Shown here: positions 32,788-32,790 of the stretch, one piece after another
Numbering within the stretch: position 1 is the first letter of the stretch
Layout: every line of letters begins with the position of its first letter
Origin: an uncultured Eubacterium sp.
Lineage (GTDB): Bacteria; Bacillota; Clostridia; Lachnospirales; Lachnospiraceae
Reading direction: 5' to 3'
Length of the DNA: 32,790 nucleotides
NCBI GenBank assembly: GCA_945946665.1
Contig: CAMEWO010000025.1
Span: 1-32,790, forward strand
Notes under the pieces: model-generated
The model's database searches: none
Told to the model about the DNA's origin: nothing
Seen by the model: only the letters and a program-made list of their open reading frames with translations
Made by a program: the position numbers and the translations under genes

Positions 32788-32790
32788 GAG

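Overview
The window looks like chromosomal DNA from a low-to-mid GC Firmicute, most likely a Lachnospiraceae (Clostridia). The grounds are AGGAGG-type ribosome binding sites, TTGACA/TATAAT promoters, a T-box in front of ileS, a spoIID-spoIIQ sporulation pair, SPKTG-type cell-wall sorting signals, secreted CAP-domain proteins and Lachnospiraceae-style glucan enzymes. The genus cannot be fixed from the sequence alone.

Layout. 1-410: decayed minus-strand coding remnant. 587-1268: type II toxin-antitoxin pair (HigB-like toxin, Xre antitoxin) with a palindrome inside its promoter. 1309-4951: isoleucine T-box leader and ileS. 5123-7594: glycogen phosphorylase. 7664-7819: a 51-aa minus-strand gene. 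7988-8752: a second toxin-antitoxin pair (RelB/DinJ-like plus RelE/ParE-like). 8860-10763: spoIID and a degenerate-M23 spoIIQ-like gene. 10764-11273: non-coding stretch with a 15-bp direct repeat and a hairpin. 11274-12710: GH13 alpha-glucan hydrolase. 12815-14587: an AlbA_2/HATPase regulator bracketed by six copies of a TAAACGCACG motif. 14648-15337: hemolysin III (PAQR-like) membrane protein.

15.6-32.6 kb is mostly a cell-envelope region: a CAP-domain lipoprotein, a secreted tyrosine-rich tandem-repeat protein, a membrane-anchored GH25 muramidase with a repetitive acidic cytoplasmic tail, two proteins with SPKT(G/S) wall-sorting tails, a second CAP lipoprotein, a LytR-CpsA-Psr ligase, a polyprenyl-phosphate glycosylphosphotransferase, and a Wzz-like protein fused to a degenerate tyrosine-kinase-like module. 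Together these suggest wall/capsule polysaccharide assembly and surface protein display.

Inserted in that region (20267-24372) is an AT-rich two-gene cassette that I read as a Hachiman-type anti-phage system: HamA (DUF1837, PD-(D/E)XK-like nuclease) followed 2 bp later by HamB (Ski2-like DEAH helicase). The most unusual material is the Tyr-rich repeat protein at 17024-17863, its apparent relative on the other side of the defence cassette, the TAAACGCACG array around the AlbA_2 gene, and the atypical core of the ileS T-box. No rRNA, tRNA, CRISPR array, insertion sequence or phage module was seen.
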